Assembly: GCA_040385245.1 (NCBI GenBank)
Contig: JAZKHT010000007.1
Coordinates: 310,001 to 374,000, forward strand
Direction: 5' to 3'
Source: JAZKHT01 sp040385245
GTDB taxonomy: Bacteria > Pseudomonadota > Alphaproteobacteria > Rhodobacterales > Rhodobacteraceae
DNA length: 64,000 bases
The translations under genes and the position numbers were made by a program. Below are positions 30,848-40,066 of this stretch, in pieces; positions within the stretch are counted from its first letter, which is position 1; each line of letters begins with the position of its first letter. A model generated the notes under the pieces. It saw only the letters and a list, made by a program, of their open reading frames with translations, was not told the DNA's origin and ran no database searches.

Positions 30848-33298
30848 TCAGAAGTCCAGATGTTCGACGTTCAGCGCGTTCTGCTGGATGAACTCGCGGC
30901 GCGGTTCTACCACATCCCCCATCAGCTTGGTGAAAATGTCGTCCGCTTCCGCCAGATCGTCGACCTTGACCTGCAACAAGGTGCGGGCCTCGGGGTCAAG
31001 TGTGGTTTCCCACAACTGTTCCGGGTTCATCTCACCCAGACCCTTGTAGCGTTGCAGCGACAGACCCTTTTCGCCTTCGGTCAGGATCGCCTTGATCAGG
31101 TCGATGGGGCCATGCACCATCACCTCGCGGTCCTTGCGGACCAGACGCGCCGGGTCGCGATACGTATCGCGCGTGGCGGATGAGACGGACGACAAACGCC
31201 GCGCCTCGCCCGACCGTAGAACGGCACCGTCCAGCGTACGGATTTCTTCCACCCCGCGCAGAACGCGGGCCAGACGGATGCCGTGATCTTGTGTGATGCG
31301 GCCCGTCCAGCCCTTTTCATATTCCAGCGCAATGGCATCCAGCCGCTTTGACACGGTATCGGCCACCGATTGCAGGTCGGCATCGGCCTTGCCCGGATCA
31401 AACGCCCCGGCAAGGGCCGCCTGTTCCAGAATACCGCGCGGGTAATGGGTGGGGAAGGCGTCCAGCACACGGCGGAACTGACGCGCACCTTCGATCACGC
31501 GGGCCAGATCGGCCCCGGCAATCTCTTCGCCCGTGTTCAGTCGCAAAACCGCGCCTTCGACACCCATCTCGATCAGGTAGTCGTCCAGTGCCGCCTGATC
31601 CTTCAGATACACCTCGGACTTGCCGCGCGCGACTTTGTACAACGGGGGCTGCGCGATATAGAGATAGCCGCCTTCGATCACCTCGGGCATCTGACGGAAG
31701 AAGAACGTCAGCAACAGCGTGCGGATATGCGCGCCATCCACGTCGGCGTCGGTCATGATGATGATCTTGTGGTAGCGCAGTTTTTTCACGTCGAATTCGT
31801 CGCGCCCGATCCCTGTGCCCATGGCCGTGATCAGCGTGCCGATTTCCTGACTGCCCAGCATCCGGTCAAACCGCGCGCGTTCCACGTTCAGGATCTTGCC
31901 CCGCAGCGGCAGCACCGCCTGATTGGCACGACTGCGCCCCTGTTTGGCCGACCCGCCGGCACTGTCACCTTCGACCAGAAACAGTTCCGACTTTGACGGA
32001 TCGCGTTCCTGACAATCGGCCAGCTTGCCCGGCAAGGACGCCACATCCAACGCGGTCTTGCGCCGGGTCAACTCGCGCGCTTTGCGGGCCGCTTCGCGCG
32101 CCAGTGCCGCCTCGATGATCTTGCCGACGATGATCCTGGCATTGGCGGGATTCTCTTCAAACCACTCGGACAGCTTTTCGTTCACAAGGTTTTCGACCGC
32201 AGGCCGCACTTCGGACGAAACCAGTTTGTCCTTGGTCTGGCTGGAAAATTTCGGATCGGGAACTTTGACCGACAACACACAGGTCAGCCCCTCGCGCGCG
32301 TCATCGCCGGTGAAATCCACCTTTTCCTTTTTCGCGATGCCGCTGCTTTGGGCATAATTGTTGATCGTCCGCGTCAATGCCCCACGGAACCCGGCAAGGT
32401 GCGTGCCGCCGTCGCGCTGCGGGATGTTGTTGGTGAACGGCAGGACGTTTTCGTGATAGCTGTCGTTCCACCACATCGCCACTTCAACCGTGATGCCGTT
32501 GCGGTCACCGATCATATAGATCGGGTCCGCCATGATCGACGATTTCGAGCGGTCCAGATATTTGACGAATTCCTTGACGCCGCCTTCGTAGAACAGTTCG
32601 GTCTTGACCGGTTCTGCGGGCCGTTCATCCTCGATGATGATCCGCACGCCCGAGTTCAAAAACGCCAGTTCGCGCAGCCGCGTTTCCAGCGTCTTGAACT
32701 GGTAATCCAGATTCGAGAATGTCCCTTCGGGGATATTCGACTTGGCCGACGCCAGAAAGCGCACTTCGGTGCCCTTCATGCCGGGGGCGGGGCCGACCTC
32801 GTGGACATGCACCACGCAATCGCCATGTTCGAACCGCGCGCGGTATTCGGTATCATTGCGCCAGACCGTCAGTTCCAGCCACTCGGACAGAGCGTTGACG
32901 ACCGACACACCCACGCCGTGCAAACCGCCTGACACCTTGTAGGCGTTGCCGCCCTCGTCGGTATTGTTGAACTTACCGCCCGCGTGCAGCTGGGTCATGA
33001 TGACCTCGGCGGCCGAAACACCCTCTTCTTGATGGATGTCCACCGGGATGCCGCGCCCGTTGTCGCGCACCGACACGCTGCTGTCGGCGTGGATTTTCAC
33101 GCTGACGGCGGTCGCGTGACCGGCCAAAGCCTCGTCAATTCCGTTGTCCACGACTTCGTAGACCATGTGGTGCAGACCCGACCCGTCATCGGTATCCCCG
33201 ATATACATGCCGGGGCGTTTGCGAACCGCCTCCAACCCTTTGAGAACCTTGATAGAATCGGCACCATAGCTGGCGGTGTTCTTGATGGCTTCGGCCAT
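30848..33298 (-). CDS. gyrB: DNA gyrase subunit B
   Basis: An 816-residue type II topoisomerase ATPase subunit. The GHKL ATPase domain carries ETVxDNGIDEA-type residues (VVDNGIDEA), DNGRGIPV and GLHGVGVSVVNALS; the TOPRIM domain has EGDSAGGSAKQGR and DADVDGAHI; the C-terminus ends NVEHLDF as expected. With GyrA it introduces negative supercoils. Its length is normal for Alphaproteobacteria. It is the last gene of the dnaA-side minus-strand cluster, separated from dnaN/recF by two small genes. Confidence 0.98.
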   Translation of the reverse strand: MAEAIKNTASYGADSIKVLKGLEAVRKRPGMYIGDTDDGSGLHHMVYEVVDNGIDEALAGHATAVSVKIHADSSVSVRDNGRGIPVDIHQEEGVSAAEVIMTQLHAGGKFNNTDEGGNAYKVSGGLHGVGVSVVNALSEWLELTVWRNDTEYRARFEHGDCVVHVHEVGPAPGMKGTEVRFLASAKSNIPEGTFSNLDYQFKTLETRLRELAFLNSGVRIIIEDERPAEPVKTELFYEGGVKEFVKYLDRSKSSIMADPIYMIGDRNGITVEVAMWWNDSYHENVLPFTNNIPQRDGGTHLAGFRGALTRTINNYAQSSGIAKKEKVDFTGDDAREGLTCVLSVKVPDPKFSSQTKDKLVSSEVRPAVENLVNEKLSEWFEENPANARIIVGKIIEAALAREAARKARELTRRKTALDVASLPGKLADCQERDPSKSELFLVEGDSAGGSAKQGRSRANQAVLPLRGKILNVERARFDRMLGSQEIGTLITAMGTGIGRDEFDVKKLRYHKIIIMTDADVDGAHIRTLLLTFFFRQMPEVIEGGYLYIAQPPLYKVARGKSEVYLKDQAALDDYLIEMGVEGAVLRLNTGEEIAGADLARVIEGARQFRRVLDAFPTHYPRGILEQAALAGAFDPGKADADLQSVADTVSKRLDAIALEYEKGWTGRITQDHGIRLARVLRGVEEIRTLDGAVLRSGEARRLSSVSSATRDTYRDPARLVRKDREVMVHGPIDLIKAILTEGEKGLSLQRYKGLGEMNPEQLWETTLDPEARTLLQVKVDDLAEADDIFTKLMGDVVEPRREFIQQNALNVEHLDF

Positions 33299-33379
33299 GC
33301 GGTCTTAACCCCTTCGATTGCCCGCGATTTATAGCGGTTGTGGGGGGGATTGTCACGCGCAGGACACAAGATTTAGCTG

Positions 33380-34000
33380 TCAGGTCAGGGCAATGACAAC
33401 TCCGACCCCGATCAGCAAAACACCCGAAACCACGTTCAGCCGATGGATGCTGTCGGGCGACGACAACAGCCGCCGCGCCCGGTCCAGCGAAACGGCAAGG
33501 GCCAGGTTTCCCACCATAGGAACAAGGGCGGAAATTGCCAGAATGGCGGCGATGTCGGTGCCGTTCACTCGGCTTAGGTCAAAGAAACCGGGCAGCACGC
33601 CCATGTAGAACAAGATCGCCTTGGGGTTTCCAATCACCGCGGCAATTCCAGTCAGGAACCCTGCCAACATACCGGGCCGCGTCAAACGACTGTCGGCGGT
33701 GATTGCCCCCACCGGCCTGCGGATCAGCAACCAGCCCATCACGGCAAAGGTCGCTGCCGCAACCCAGCGCAACACCATCAGAAAGTCGCCGTATAGCGAC
33801 AGAATCCACGCCAGACCAAAGATCGCCGCCATCGGCCAGATCAGATCGCCCAACGCCACACCAATCGCCAAGGGCCAGGCAGCGGCAAACCCGCCCGAGA
33901 GGGACCGCGCCGTCAGCGCCACCCAGACCGGGCCGGGGATCACCCATAACAGCGCCATGCCACCTGCGTACAAAAGCAACTCGTGCAAACTGACGGTCAT
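33380..34000 (-). CDS. LysE/RhtB family amino-acid exporter
   Basis: A 206-residue membrane protein with about six hydrophobic helices. The early segment LLWVIPGPVWVALTARSLSGG, with Pro-Gly in helix 1, and NPKAILFYMGVLPGFF (about residues 125-140) are LysE-family hallmarks. It probably exports amino acids or metabolites. Start ATG 34000 overlaps the upstream VOC stop; the in-frame extension to 34093 runs through that gene. The pair recF-VOC-LysE overlaps at both junctions. Confidence 0.9.
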   Translation of the reverse strand: MTVSLHELLLYAGGMALLWVIPGPVWVALTARSLSGGFAAAWPLAIGVALGDLIWPMAAIFGLAWILSLYGDFLMVLRWVAAATFAVMGWLLIRRPVGAITADSRLTRPGMLAGFLTGIAAVIGNPKAILFYMGVLPGFFDLSRVNGTDIAAILAISALVPMVGNLALAVSLDRARRLLSSPDSIHRLNVVSGVLLIGVGVVIALT

Positions 34001-34431
34001 GTTGTCTCCGGCAAGGTCAGGCTTCCATCTTCGGCAAGGGGCCAGAAGGGGTTCATCGCCACCTCCCACACATGGCCATCGGGATCGGCCCAATAGCCCG
34101 AATAGCCGCCCCAGAACACCGCCTCAGGGGCCTTCAACCCAACGCCTCCGGCGGACAGCGCTGCGGCATAGGCGGCATCCACCTGTTCCCGCGTTTCGAA
34201 ATTCTGCGCCAGCGTCATCGCCCCGGTGCCAAGTGCAGCCCCCGGTCGCCCCTGATCCGCCGCCAGATCGGCCAGACCGAACAGCGCCAGAACCGCGCCG
34301 TGCATCTGGTAGAACGCAACACCCGGTTGCCCCGCGCCATGCTCGTGCCAGCCCAAACGGGCGTAAAAGGCGCGGGACACGGGCAGATCGGCCACGCCAA
34401 GGGTGATCAGCGTCACGCGTTGCGGGGTCAT
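33997..34431 (-). CDS. VOC-superfamily (glyoxalase-like) protein
   Basis: A 144-residue protein with the VOC beta-alpha-beta-beta-beta fold pattern: VTLITLGVADLPVSRAFYAR at the N-terminus and GYSGYWADPDGHVWEVAMNP near the C-terminus, including the WADPDGHVWE motif of metal-binding VOC proteins. It may be a dioxygenase/glyoxalase-like enzyme or resistance protein; substrate unknown. ATG overlaps the recF stop by 4 bp and its own stop overlaps the LysE start. Confidence 0.88.
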   Translation of the reverse strand: MTPQRVTLITLGVADLPVSRAFYARLGWHEHGAGQPGVAFYQMHGAVLALFGLADLAADQGRPGAALGTGAMTLAQNFETREQVDAAYAAALSAGGVGLKAPEAVFWGGYSGYWADPDGHVWEVAMNPFWPLAEDGSLTLPETT

Positions 34432-35525
34432 GCTTCGGTCACCTTCGATAGGCCGCCTTCATCGACGACGGCAAAGTTCTGCGCCCGTGCGCCCAAACTG
34501 TCAAACAACGCAGGTTCCGTGCCCGTCATGATCGCCTGTGCCTGCAAGGCGCAAATCTCGTCATACAGGGCCGCTCGACGGGCGGTGTCCAGATGGGCGG
34601 CCACCTCGTCCAGCAGCAGCACCGGTGCGGCCCCCAGATCAACGGCCAGCGCGCGGGCATTCGCAAGGATCAGGCTGATCAGCAGCGCCTTTTGCTCGCC
34701 CGTGGAACATTGGTCCGCAGGCACACCCTTGGCCGCATAGACTGCCGACAGATCGGCGCGATGCGGCCCCGTCAGGGTGCGCCCGGCGGCCATGTCACGC
34801 CTGCGGCCATCGGCCAGTGCTGCGGCAAGGTCATCTGTCGCCCCCTCGCCCTCTGGCCCGGTCAACGTCAGATCAGCACGGGGAAAGGCGGTTTCCGCCC
34901 CCTCTTGCGCCGCAGCCAGACGGGCGAGCGCAAAGCGGCGGTTCTGCAAGATGAGGGCACCCGCCCCGGCCATTTGCCCCTCCAACGCGGCGTACCAGTG
35001 CGGATCGCTGACTTGATCCTTCAACAGACGGTTCCGGTCGCGCATGGCCTTTTCATAGACCAGCACAGCCTCGGCATGGTCGGGGGCGAAACTCAGCGTG
35101 ACGCGATCCAGAAAACGACGCCGCCCCTCGGCCGCCTCGATCCACAACCGGTCCATCGCGGGCACAAGCCAAAGGATGCGCAGGATGCGGCCCAGCATGA
35201 CCTGCGTCGCCGCCTTGCCGTCAATCCGCACCTGCCGCGACTCGCTCCCTTCGGAATAGGTTTCCACCTCATGCGCGCCGCCCAGACCCAGCACCCCGGC
35301 CCGAACCTTCCAACCCAGCGCCTCGGGCTTGCGCGCGATGTCCTCCACCGCGGCCCGGCGCAGCCCGCGACCGGGGGACAGCAGCGACACCGCCTCAAGG
35401 ATATTGGTCTTGCCCGCCCCGTTCGCCCCCCAGATTGCCACGGGCCGCCCGTCCAGCAACATCTGCGCCGTGCGATGGCTGCGAAAATGCGACAGGGTCA
35501 GCGATGTGATGGCAAGACCGCTCAC
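34428..35525 (-). CDS. recF: DNA replication and repair protein RecF
   Basis: A 365-residue SMC-like ATPase. Walker A GANGAGKTN (about 34-42), signature region STGEQKALLISL (about 274-285) and LLLDEVAAHLD Walker B (about 306-316) are present. RecF loads RecA at gaps. It follows dnaN on the same strand, the classic dnaA-dnaN-recF order. Length matches the family. Confidence 0.96.
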   Translation of the reverse strand: MSGLAITSLTLSHFRSHRTAQMLLDGRPVAIWGANGAGKTNILEAVSLLSPGRGLRRAAVEDIARKPEALGWKVRAGVLGLGGAHEVETYSEGSESRQVRIDGKAATQVMLGRILRILWLVPAMDRLWIEAAEGRRRFLDRVTLSFAPDHAEAVLVYEKAMRDRNRLLKDQVSDPHWYAALEGQMAGAGALILQNRRFALARLAAAQEGAETAFPRADLTLTGPEGEGATDDLAAALADGRRRDMAAGRTLTGPHRADLSAVYAAKGVPADQCSTGEQKALLISLILANARALAVDLGAAPVLLLDEVAAHLDTARRAALYDEICALQAQAIMTGTEPALFDSLGARAQNFAVVDEGGLSKVTEA

Positions 35526-35594
35526 ACCACGCCCCTTTCCTCTTGGCCTAAGTATTCCGGGGGGACCGGGGGGCTGGCTCCCCGGTCCGACAGA

Positions 35595-36713
35595 TCAAAC
35601 ACGCATCGGCATGACGACATAGACCGCCGACATGTCATTGCCTTCGCGCATCAGCGTGGGATCACCGGCCGAGTTGAACAGGAACACCGCGTTTTCGCGG
35701 TCCACCTGACTGGCGATTTCCAGCAGGTATTTGGCGTTGAAGCCGATCTCCAGCCGCTCATCCGCGTAAGCGACGGCCAGTTCTTCTTCGGCGGCACCGG
35801 AATCGGGGGCGTTCACCGACAGGATCAAGCGATCTTCGTCCAGTGACAGCTTTACCGCGCGCGACCGTTCTGACGACACCGTGGCCACACGATCGACCGC
35901 CTTGGCGAATTCGGATGCGTCCACCTCAAGCCGGCGGGTGTTCCCGGTGGGGATGACGCGGGTGTAATCGGGGAAGGTGCCGTCGATGACCTTTGATGTC
36001 AGCGTGATCATCGGGGTGGCAAAGCGCACCTTGGTTTCCGACACCGACACGGCAATCGTCGCCTCGTCATCATCCAGCAGCTTGCGCAATTCGCCCACCG
36101 TCTTGCGCGGCACGATCACGCCGGGCATGCCCTGCGCCCCATCGGGCAGGGGCGCGTCGATCCGGGCCAGCCGGTGGCCGTCGGTCGCAACACAACGCAG
36201 AACCGGGCCGCTGTCGCCTGTGCTGACGTGCATATAGACGCCATTCAGGTAATAGCGCGTCTCTTCGGTGGAAATGGCGAACTTTGCCTTGTCGAACAGC
36301 CGGCGCAGCATCGGGGCAGGAGCGGAAAAGTTGGAAGAATATTCCGAAGATGCCATCACCGGAAAGTCTTCGCGCGGCAGCGTGGCAAGGCTGAAGGTGG
36401 ACCGCCCCGCCTGAATGGTCAGACGCCCCGTCGCCGCATCTTCGGTCAGGTTCACCAACGACCCGTCGGGCAGTTTGCGCACGATTTCATGCAGCATCAC
36501 CGCCGAAACCGTGGTCGCCCCGGCCCGTTCGACCATCGCGGGCGCACGGTCAACAACCTCGATGTCCAGATCGGTGGCGCGAAAGCTGACGGTCGATCCT
36601 TCCGCCTCGATCAGCACGTTTGCCAGAATCGGGATGGTGTTGCGGCGTTCCACGACCGACTGCGCCTGTGCCAGCGCCTTCAAGACCGTGCCGCGTTCGA
36701 TGCTGAGTTTCAT
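35595..36713 (-). CDS. dnaN: DNA polymerase III beta sliding clamp
   Basis: A 372-residue clamp protein with the three-repeat structure. N-terminal MKLSIERGTVLKALAQAQ and C-terminal YVVMPMRV match the family. The dimer encircles DNA and tethers polymerases. It lies 126 bp after dnaA, probably read with it, and 70 bp before recF. Confidence 0.97.
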   Translation of the reverse strand: MKLSIERGTVLKALAQAQSVVERRNTIPILANVLIEAEGSTVSFRATDLDIEVVDRAPAMVERAGATTVSAVMLHEIVRKLPDGSLVNLTEDAATGRLTIQAGRSTFSLATLPREDFPVMASSEYSSNFSAPAPMLRRLFDKAKFAISTEETRYYLNGVYMHVSTGDSGPVLRCVATDGHRLARIDAPLPDGAQGMPGVIVPRKTVGELRKLLDDDEATIAVSVSETKVRFATPMITLTSKVIDGTFPDYTRVIPTGNTRRLEVDASEFAKAVDRVATVSSERSRAVKLSLDEDRLILSVNAPDSGAAEEELAVAYADERLEIGFNAKYLLEIASQVDRENAVFLFNSAGDPTLMREGNDMSAVYVVMPMRV

Positions 36714-36838
36714 CTGTCCATTCCCCCTGCGACGTGCCCTTGCGGGACGCCGAAACTATCCGGTTTTCCCCGGTTCACAATCTATTTCATGGACTTTGTG
36801 TTGCTTTGCCGGGGGCGTCAAGGCCGCCCCCGCCGGGT

Positions 36839-38197
36839 TCAGCCCTGCAACAGCCGACGCAGAAGTTGCAGATCGTCGGAAAGCTGGCTGTCCGTCGCCA
36901 TCAGCTCTTCGATCTTGCGCACACCATGCATGATCGTGGTGTGGTCGCGCCCGCCAAAACGTCGCCCGATTTCCGGCAATGACCGCAGGGTCAACTGCTT
37001 GGCCAGATACATCGCGATCTGCCGGGGCCGCGCGATGGTGCGCACCCGTTTCGGGCCGATCATGTCGGACAGCCGGATGTTGTAGTGTTCTGACACCTTG
37101 CGCTGAATTTCTTCGATCGTCAGCTTGCGATCCGATGCGCGCAGAATATCGGCCAGACAATCCTGTGCCAGATCCAGCGTGATTTCGCGGCCCACAAGGC
37201 TGGCAAAGGCGAACAGACGGGTCAGCGCCCCTTCGAGCACGCGGACGTTCGTGGTGATGCGATGCGCCAGGAATTCCAGCACGCCATCCGAGATCATCAA
37301 TCCGCGATACTGCGCCCGGTAATATTCGGCCTTGGTTTGCAGAATACCCAGCCGCAATTCGTAATCTGTGGGATGCAGATCGACGACCAACCCGCATTGC
37401 AGCCGCGACCGGATGCGTTCTTCCAGATCCTTGATTTCGCCCGGTGCACGGTCGGCGGAAATGACGATCTGTTTGTTCTGATCCACCAGCGCGTTGAAGG
37501 TGTGAAAGAACTCTTCCTGCGTGCTGTCCTTGCCTGCAATGAATTGAACGTCATCGACCATCAGCACGTCGACCGACCGGAACAGTTCCTTGAAATCCAT
37601 GATCTGGCGTTCGCGCAGGGCCTGCACGAACCGATACATGAACTGTTCGGCCGACAGATACAGCACGCGCAACTGCGGCTGGCGCAGTTGCAGTTCGTGG
37701 GCGATGGCGTGCATCAGGTGGGTTTTCCCCAGACCGACACCGCCATAAAGGAACAGCGGGTTAAAGGTGACAGGCCCGCCTTCGGCCACACGGCGCGCTG
37801 CCGCATGGGCCAGTTCGTTCGGCTTGCCGACAACGAAACTGTCAAAGGTGAACCGCGAATCAAGCGGGGCACCCGGCATGTCGTCCGTATCGGCACTGCG
37901 CGGTTTGGCCACGGGCCGCGCCACAGGGCGCACCGCACCGTTGGCGGGACGCGGACCTTGCGAGACGGAAAATTCAAGCCGATCCACCTGAACCCCGCCC
38001 GAAGACAGCTGTGACCGGATATGGTCTGCGAAATTACGCGATACCCAGTCGCCGAAAAAGACGGTCGGCACTTCGAAACGGGCAACGCCGTTTTTCAGAT
38101 CCGAAAGCTTTAGCGGTTCGATCCAAGTGACGTAATTATTCTTGCCAATGCGTTTGATCAGTTCTTCACGAACCAATCCCCACGTCTCATTCGTCAT
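36839..38197 (-). CDS. dnaA: Chromosomal replication initiator protein DnaA
   Basis: A 452-residue initiator; the start is placed at ATG 38197 (MTNETWGLVREEL), as in related species, rather than the upstream in-frame ATG 38227. Domain I residues 1-80; an AAA+ ATPase with GGVGLGKTHLMHA Walker A (about 150-162) and LMVDDVQFIAG Walker B; the C-terminal helix-turn-helix contains GGRDHTTIMHGVRKI, the DnaA-box signature. It initiates chromosome replication and heads dnaN and recF. Confidence 0.97.
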   Translation of the reverse strand: MTNETWGLVREELIKRIGKNNYVTWIEPLKLSDLKNGVARFEVPTVFFGDWVSRNFADHIRSQLSSGGVQVDRLEFSVSQGPRPANGAVRPVARPVAKPRSADTDDMPGAPLDSRFTFDSFVVGKPNELAHAAARRVAEGGPVTFNPLFLYGGVGLGKTHLMHAIAHELQLRQPQLRVLYLSAEQFMYRFVQALRERQIMDFKELFRSVDVLMVDDVQFIAGKDSTQEEFFHTFNALVDQNKQIVISADRAPGEIKDLEERIRSRLQCGLVVDLHPTDYELRLGILQTKAEYYRAQYRGLMISDGVLEFLAHRITTNVRVLEGALTRLFAFASLVGREITLDLAQDCLADILRASDRKLTIEEIQRKVSEHYNIRLSDMIGPKRVRTIARPRQIAMYLAKQLTLRSLPEIGRRFGGRDHTTIMHGVRKIEELMATDSQLSDDLQLLRRLLQG

Positions 38198-38735
38198 TCT
38201 GTTCTGACCCGTCGTGTCCGGCGGCACGCTTCACCATGGCTTTCGTCAGGCGCACCTGTTGTTTTTTTTCACCGCTCAATACCCCACACACGGCTCACAC
38301 AATCAGGGCCACCCCTAAATCAAAGGGCGATGACAACAGATGATGAAACAGCCGTCCCGCCACCCCCCAAAGGCAGCCTGACATGCTGTTTCCGGCACCA
38401 ACGCCGGACATTCGACGACTCGCCAGCGCGGGCAAAAGCCCGATCCGGTCAAGCGACGGATATGTGTTCTGCAAGTGGCGCAGACAACACAAGCCATTGA
38501 TCACAAACGTTTTCGAGCCGATTTTTACAAGTGCTTGGCAGCGGATGCAGGTCGGTCAAAGCGGTCTGCGACCACGTCATGTCCCCCAGGACGAAGTGAA
38601 TCGCAAGACAACGCTAGCAAGCAGCCAGAGGCCTCTGCAACCGATCTTCGCGCTTGACAGGACTTTGCCAAACCGAATCCAAAGGACAGTGCAAAAGGGC
38701 AACGCTGATCCCAAATCGAGGATCAGAAAATGCAA
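38198..38735. other. dnaA-rpsT intergenic region
   Basis: About 540 bp without a gene. It must contain the dnaA promoter. I looked for DnaA boxes (TTATNCACA and reverse) and found none in good form, so I see no support for oriC here. A dyad CTGATCC / GGATCAG lies at 38705-38726 beside the rpsT terminator. Short plus-strand frames here have no support. Confidence 0.5.
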
Positions 38736-38762
38736 AAGGCGCACCTTTGAAAAGTGCGCCTT
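38736..38762 (-). terminator. Terminator of rpsT
   Basis: On the minus strand AAGGCGCAC (38762-38754) pairs with GTGCGCCTT (38744-38736), and the tail is TTGCATTTT. It lies 25 bp past the rpsT stop. Confidence 0.75.
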
Positions 38763-38786
38763 GCAATTCAGAAAATGGCAAAAAGA

Positions 38787-39065
38787 TCAGGCGTCCGCAG
38801 CAGTGCCCAGCGCATTGACGCGCGATGCCAGACGCGAGATTTTGCGCGAAACGGTGTTCTTGTGCAAAACACCCTTGGTCACGCCACGGGCCAATTCCGG
38901 CTGTGCGGTTTTCAGTGCTGCGGCAGCGGCATCCTGGTTGCCAGAAGCAAGCGCCTCTTCCACCTTGCGCAGGAAGGTGCGGATCCGCGAGCGGCGCGCC
39001 TTGTTGACGGCATAGCGCGCGTCGGACTGGCGGGCGCGTTTTTTGGACTGGGCAGTATTTGCCAT
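38787..39065 (-). CDS. rpsT: 30S ribosomal protein S20
   Basis: A 92-residue basic protein with MANTAQSKKRARQS at the start and HKNTVSRKISRLASRVN near the end, diagnostic of bS20. It binds 16S rRNA early in 30S assembly. It lies upstream of dnaA on the same strand, the usual alphaproteobacterial arrangement. It has its own terminator. Confidence 0.97.
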   Translation of the reverse strand: MANTAQSKKRARQSDARYAVNKARRSRIRTFLRKVEEALASGNQDAAAAALKTAQPELARGVTKGVLHKNTVSRKISRLASRVNALGTAADA

Positions 39066-39218
39066 GGGTTCTATCTTCCAGGTTCGTTGCGTTCAGATTG
39101 CAAAATAGACCCCGGCCCCGACCATAAGTGTTCGGGATGATTCTGCCTTAAGCGGGCCCACGCGCATGTAAGGGGGGGCGATACACCATCTTTTCCTGCA
39201 ATGGAAGGGTGGTGCCGC

Positions 39219-39995
39219 TCATTTGTCGCGGAATTGCGGTTGGCGCTTTTCCAGAAACGCGGCCATGCCCTCTTTCTGGTCTTCGGTGGCGAACAGGGCG
39301 TGGAACAGGCGGCGTTCGAACAGCAGCCCTTCGCGCAGGCTGCCTTCTTGCGCGCGGTTCACAGCTTCTTTCACCGCCATCACCGTCAGCATGGATTTCT
39401 CGGCGATCTTGGTGGCGGTCTTCATCGCCTCTTCCATCAGGTTCTTGACCGGAACGACACGGCTGACCAGCCCGCAGCGTTCCGCCTCGGCCGCGTCCAT
39501 GAACCGTCCTGTCAGATGCATGTCCATCGATTTGGACTTGCCCACGAACCGCGTCAGGCGCTGGGTGCCGCCCATGCCGGCGACAATTCCAAGGTTGATT
39601 TCCGGCTGGCCGAACTTTGCCGTATCAGCGGCGATGATGAAATCGCACATCATCGCAAGCTCGCACCCGCCGCCCAGACAATAGCCCGATACAGCCGCCA
39701 CCACCGGCTTGCGCACCCGCAGGATCGCTTCGGCATCCGGGCCGAACAAATCGCCGCCAAAGACATCGGTAAAGGTCTTGGTGGCCATTTCCTTGACGTC
39801 CGCACCGGCTGCAAAGGCCTTTTCAGATCCGGTCAGCACGATGCAGCGGATCTTGTCATTCGCATCCGCCGCTGTCAGCGCGGCGGCAAGCTCATGCATC
39901 AGTTTCGTGTTCAGGGCGTTCATCGCATCGGGCCGGTTCAGCCGGATGACGGCAACATAGTCCTCGATCTCGACGATCAGCGTCTCATAGGCCAT
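39219..39995 (-). CDS. Enoyl-CoA hydratase
   Basis: A 258-residue crotonase-fold protein. The oxyanion-hole segment AFAAGADVKEM (about 60-70) and catalytic Glu residues in the GGGCELAMMCDFIIAAD region (about 105-125) and GLVSRVVP are present. It hydrates 2-enoyl-CoA in fatty-acid beta-oxidation. ATG 39995 follows GAGGTGCACCAG; an upstream in-frame GTG at 40004 is less well placed. It lies between rpsT and mutM, as in many Rhodobacterales and Caulobacterales. Confidence 0.94.
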   Translation of the reverse strand: MAYETLIVEIEDYVAVIRLNRPDAMNALNTKLMHELAAALTAADANDKIRCIVLTGSEKAFAAGADVKEMATKTFTDVFGGDLFGPDAEAILRVRKPVVAAVSGYCLGGGCELAMMCDFIIAADTAKFGQPEINLGIVAGMGGTQRLTRFVGKSKSMDMHLTGRFMDAAEAERCGLVSRVVPVKNLMEEAMKTATKIAEKSMLTVMAVKEAVNRAQEGSLREGLLFERRLFHALFATEDQKEGMAAFLEKRQPQFRDK

Positions 39996-40066
39996 CTGGT
40001 GCACCTCTGTCAGGTCGCGACGTTCGCGTTGGGGTGACTCCTAGCAGTAAAGCGCCCGTTATCAAG

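Noticed and set aside
38198..38786. Chromosomal origin in the dnaA-rpsT gap
   Set aside because: No good TTATNCACA boxes or A+T-rich unwinding tract were found. The location next to dnaA alone is not enough.
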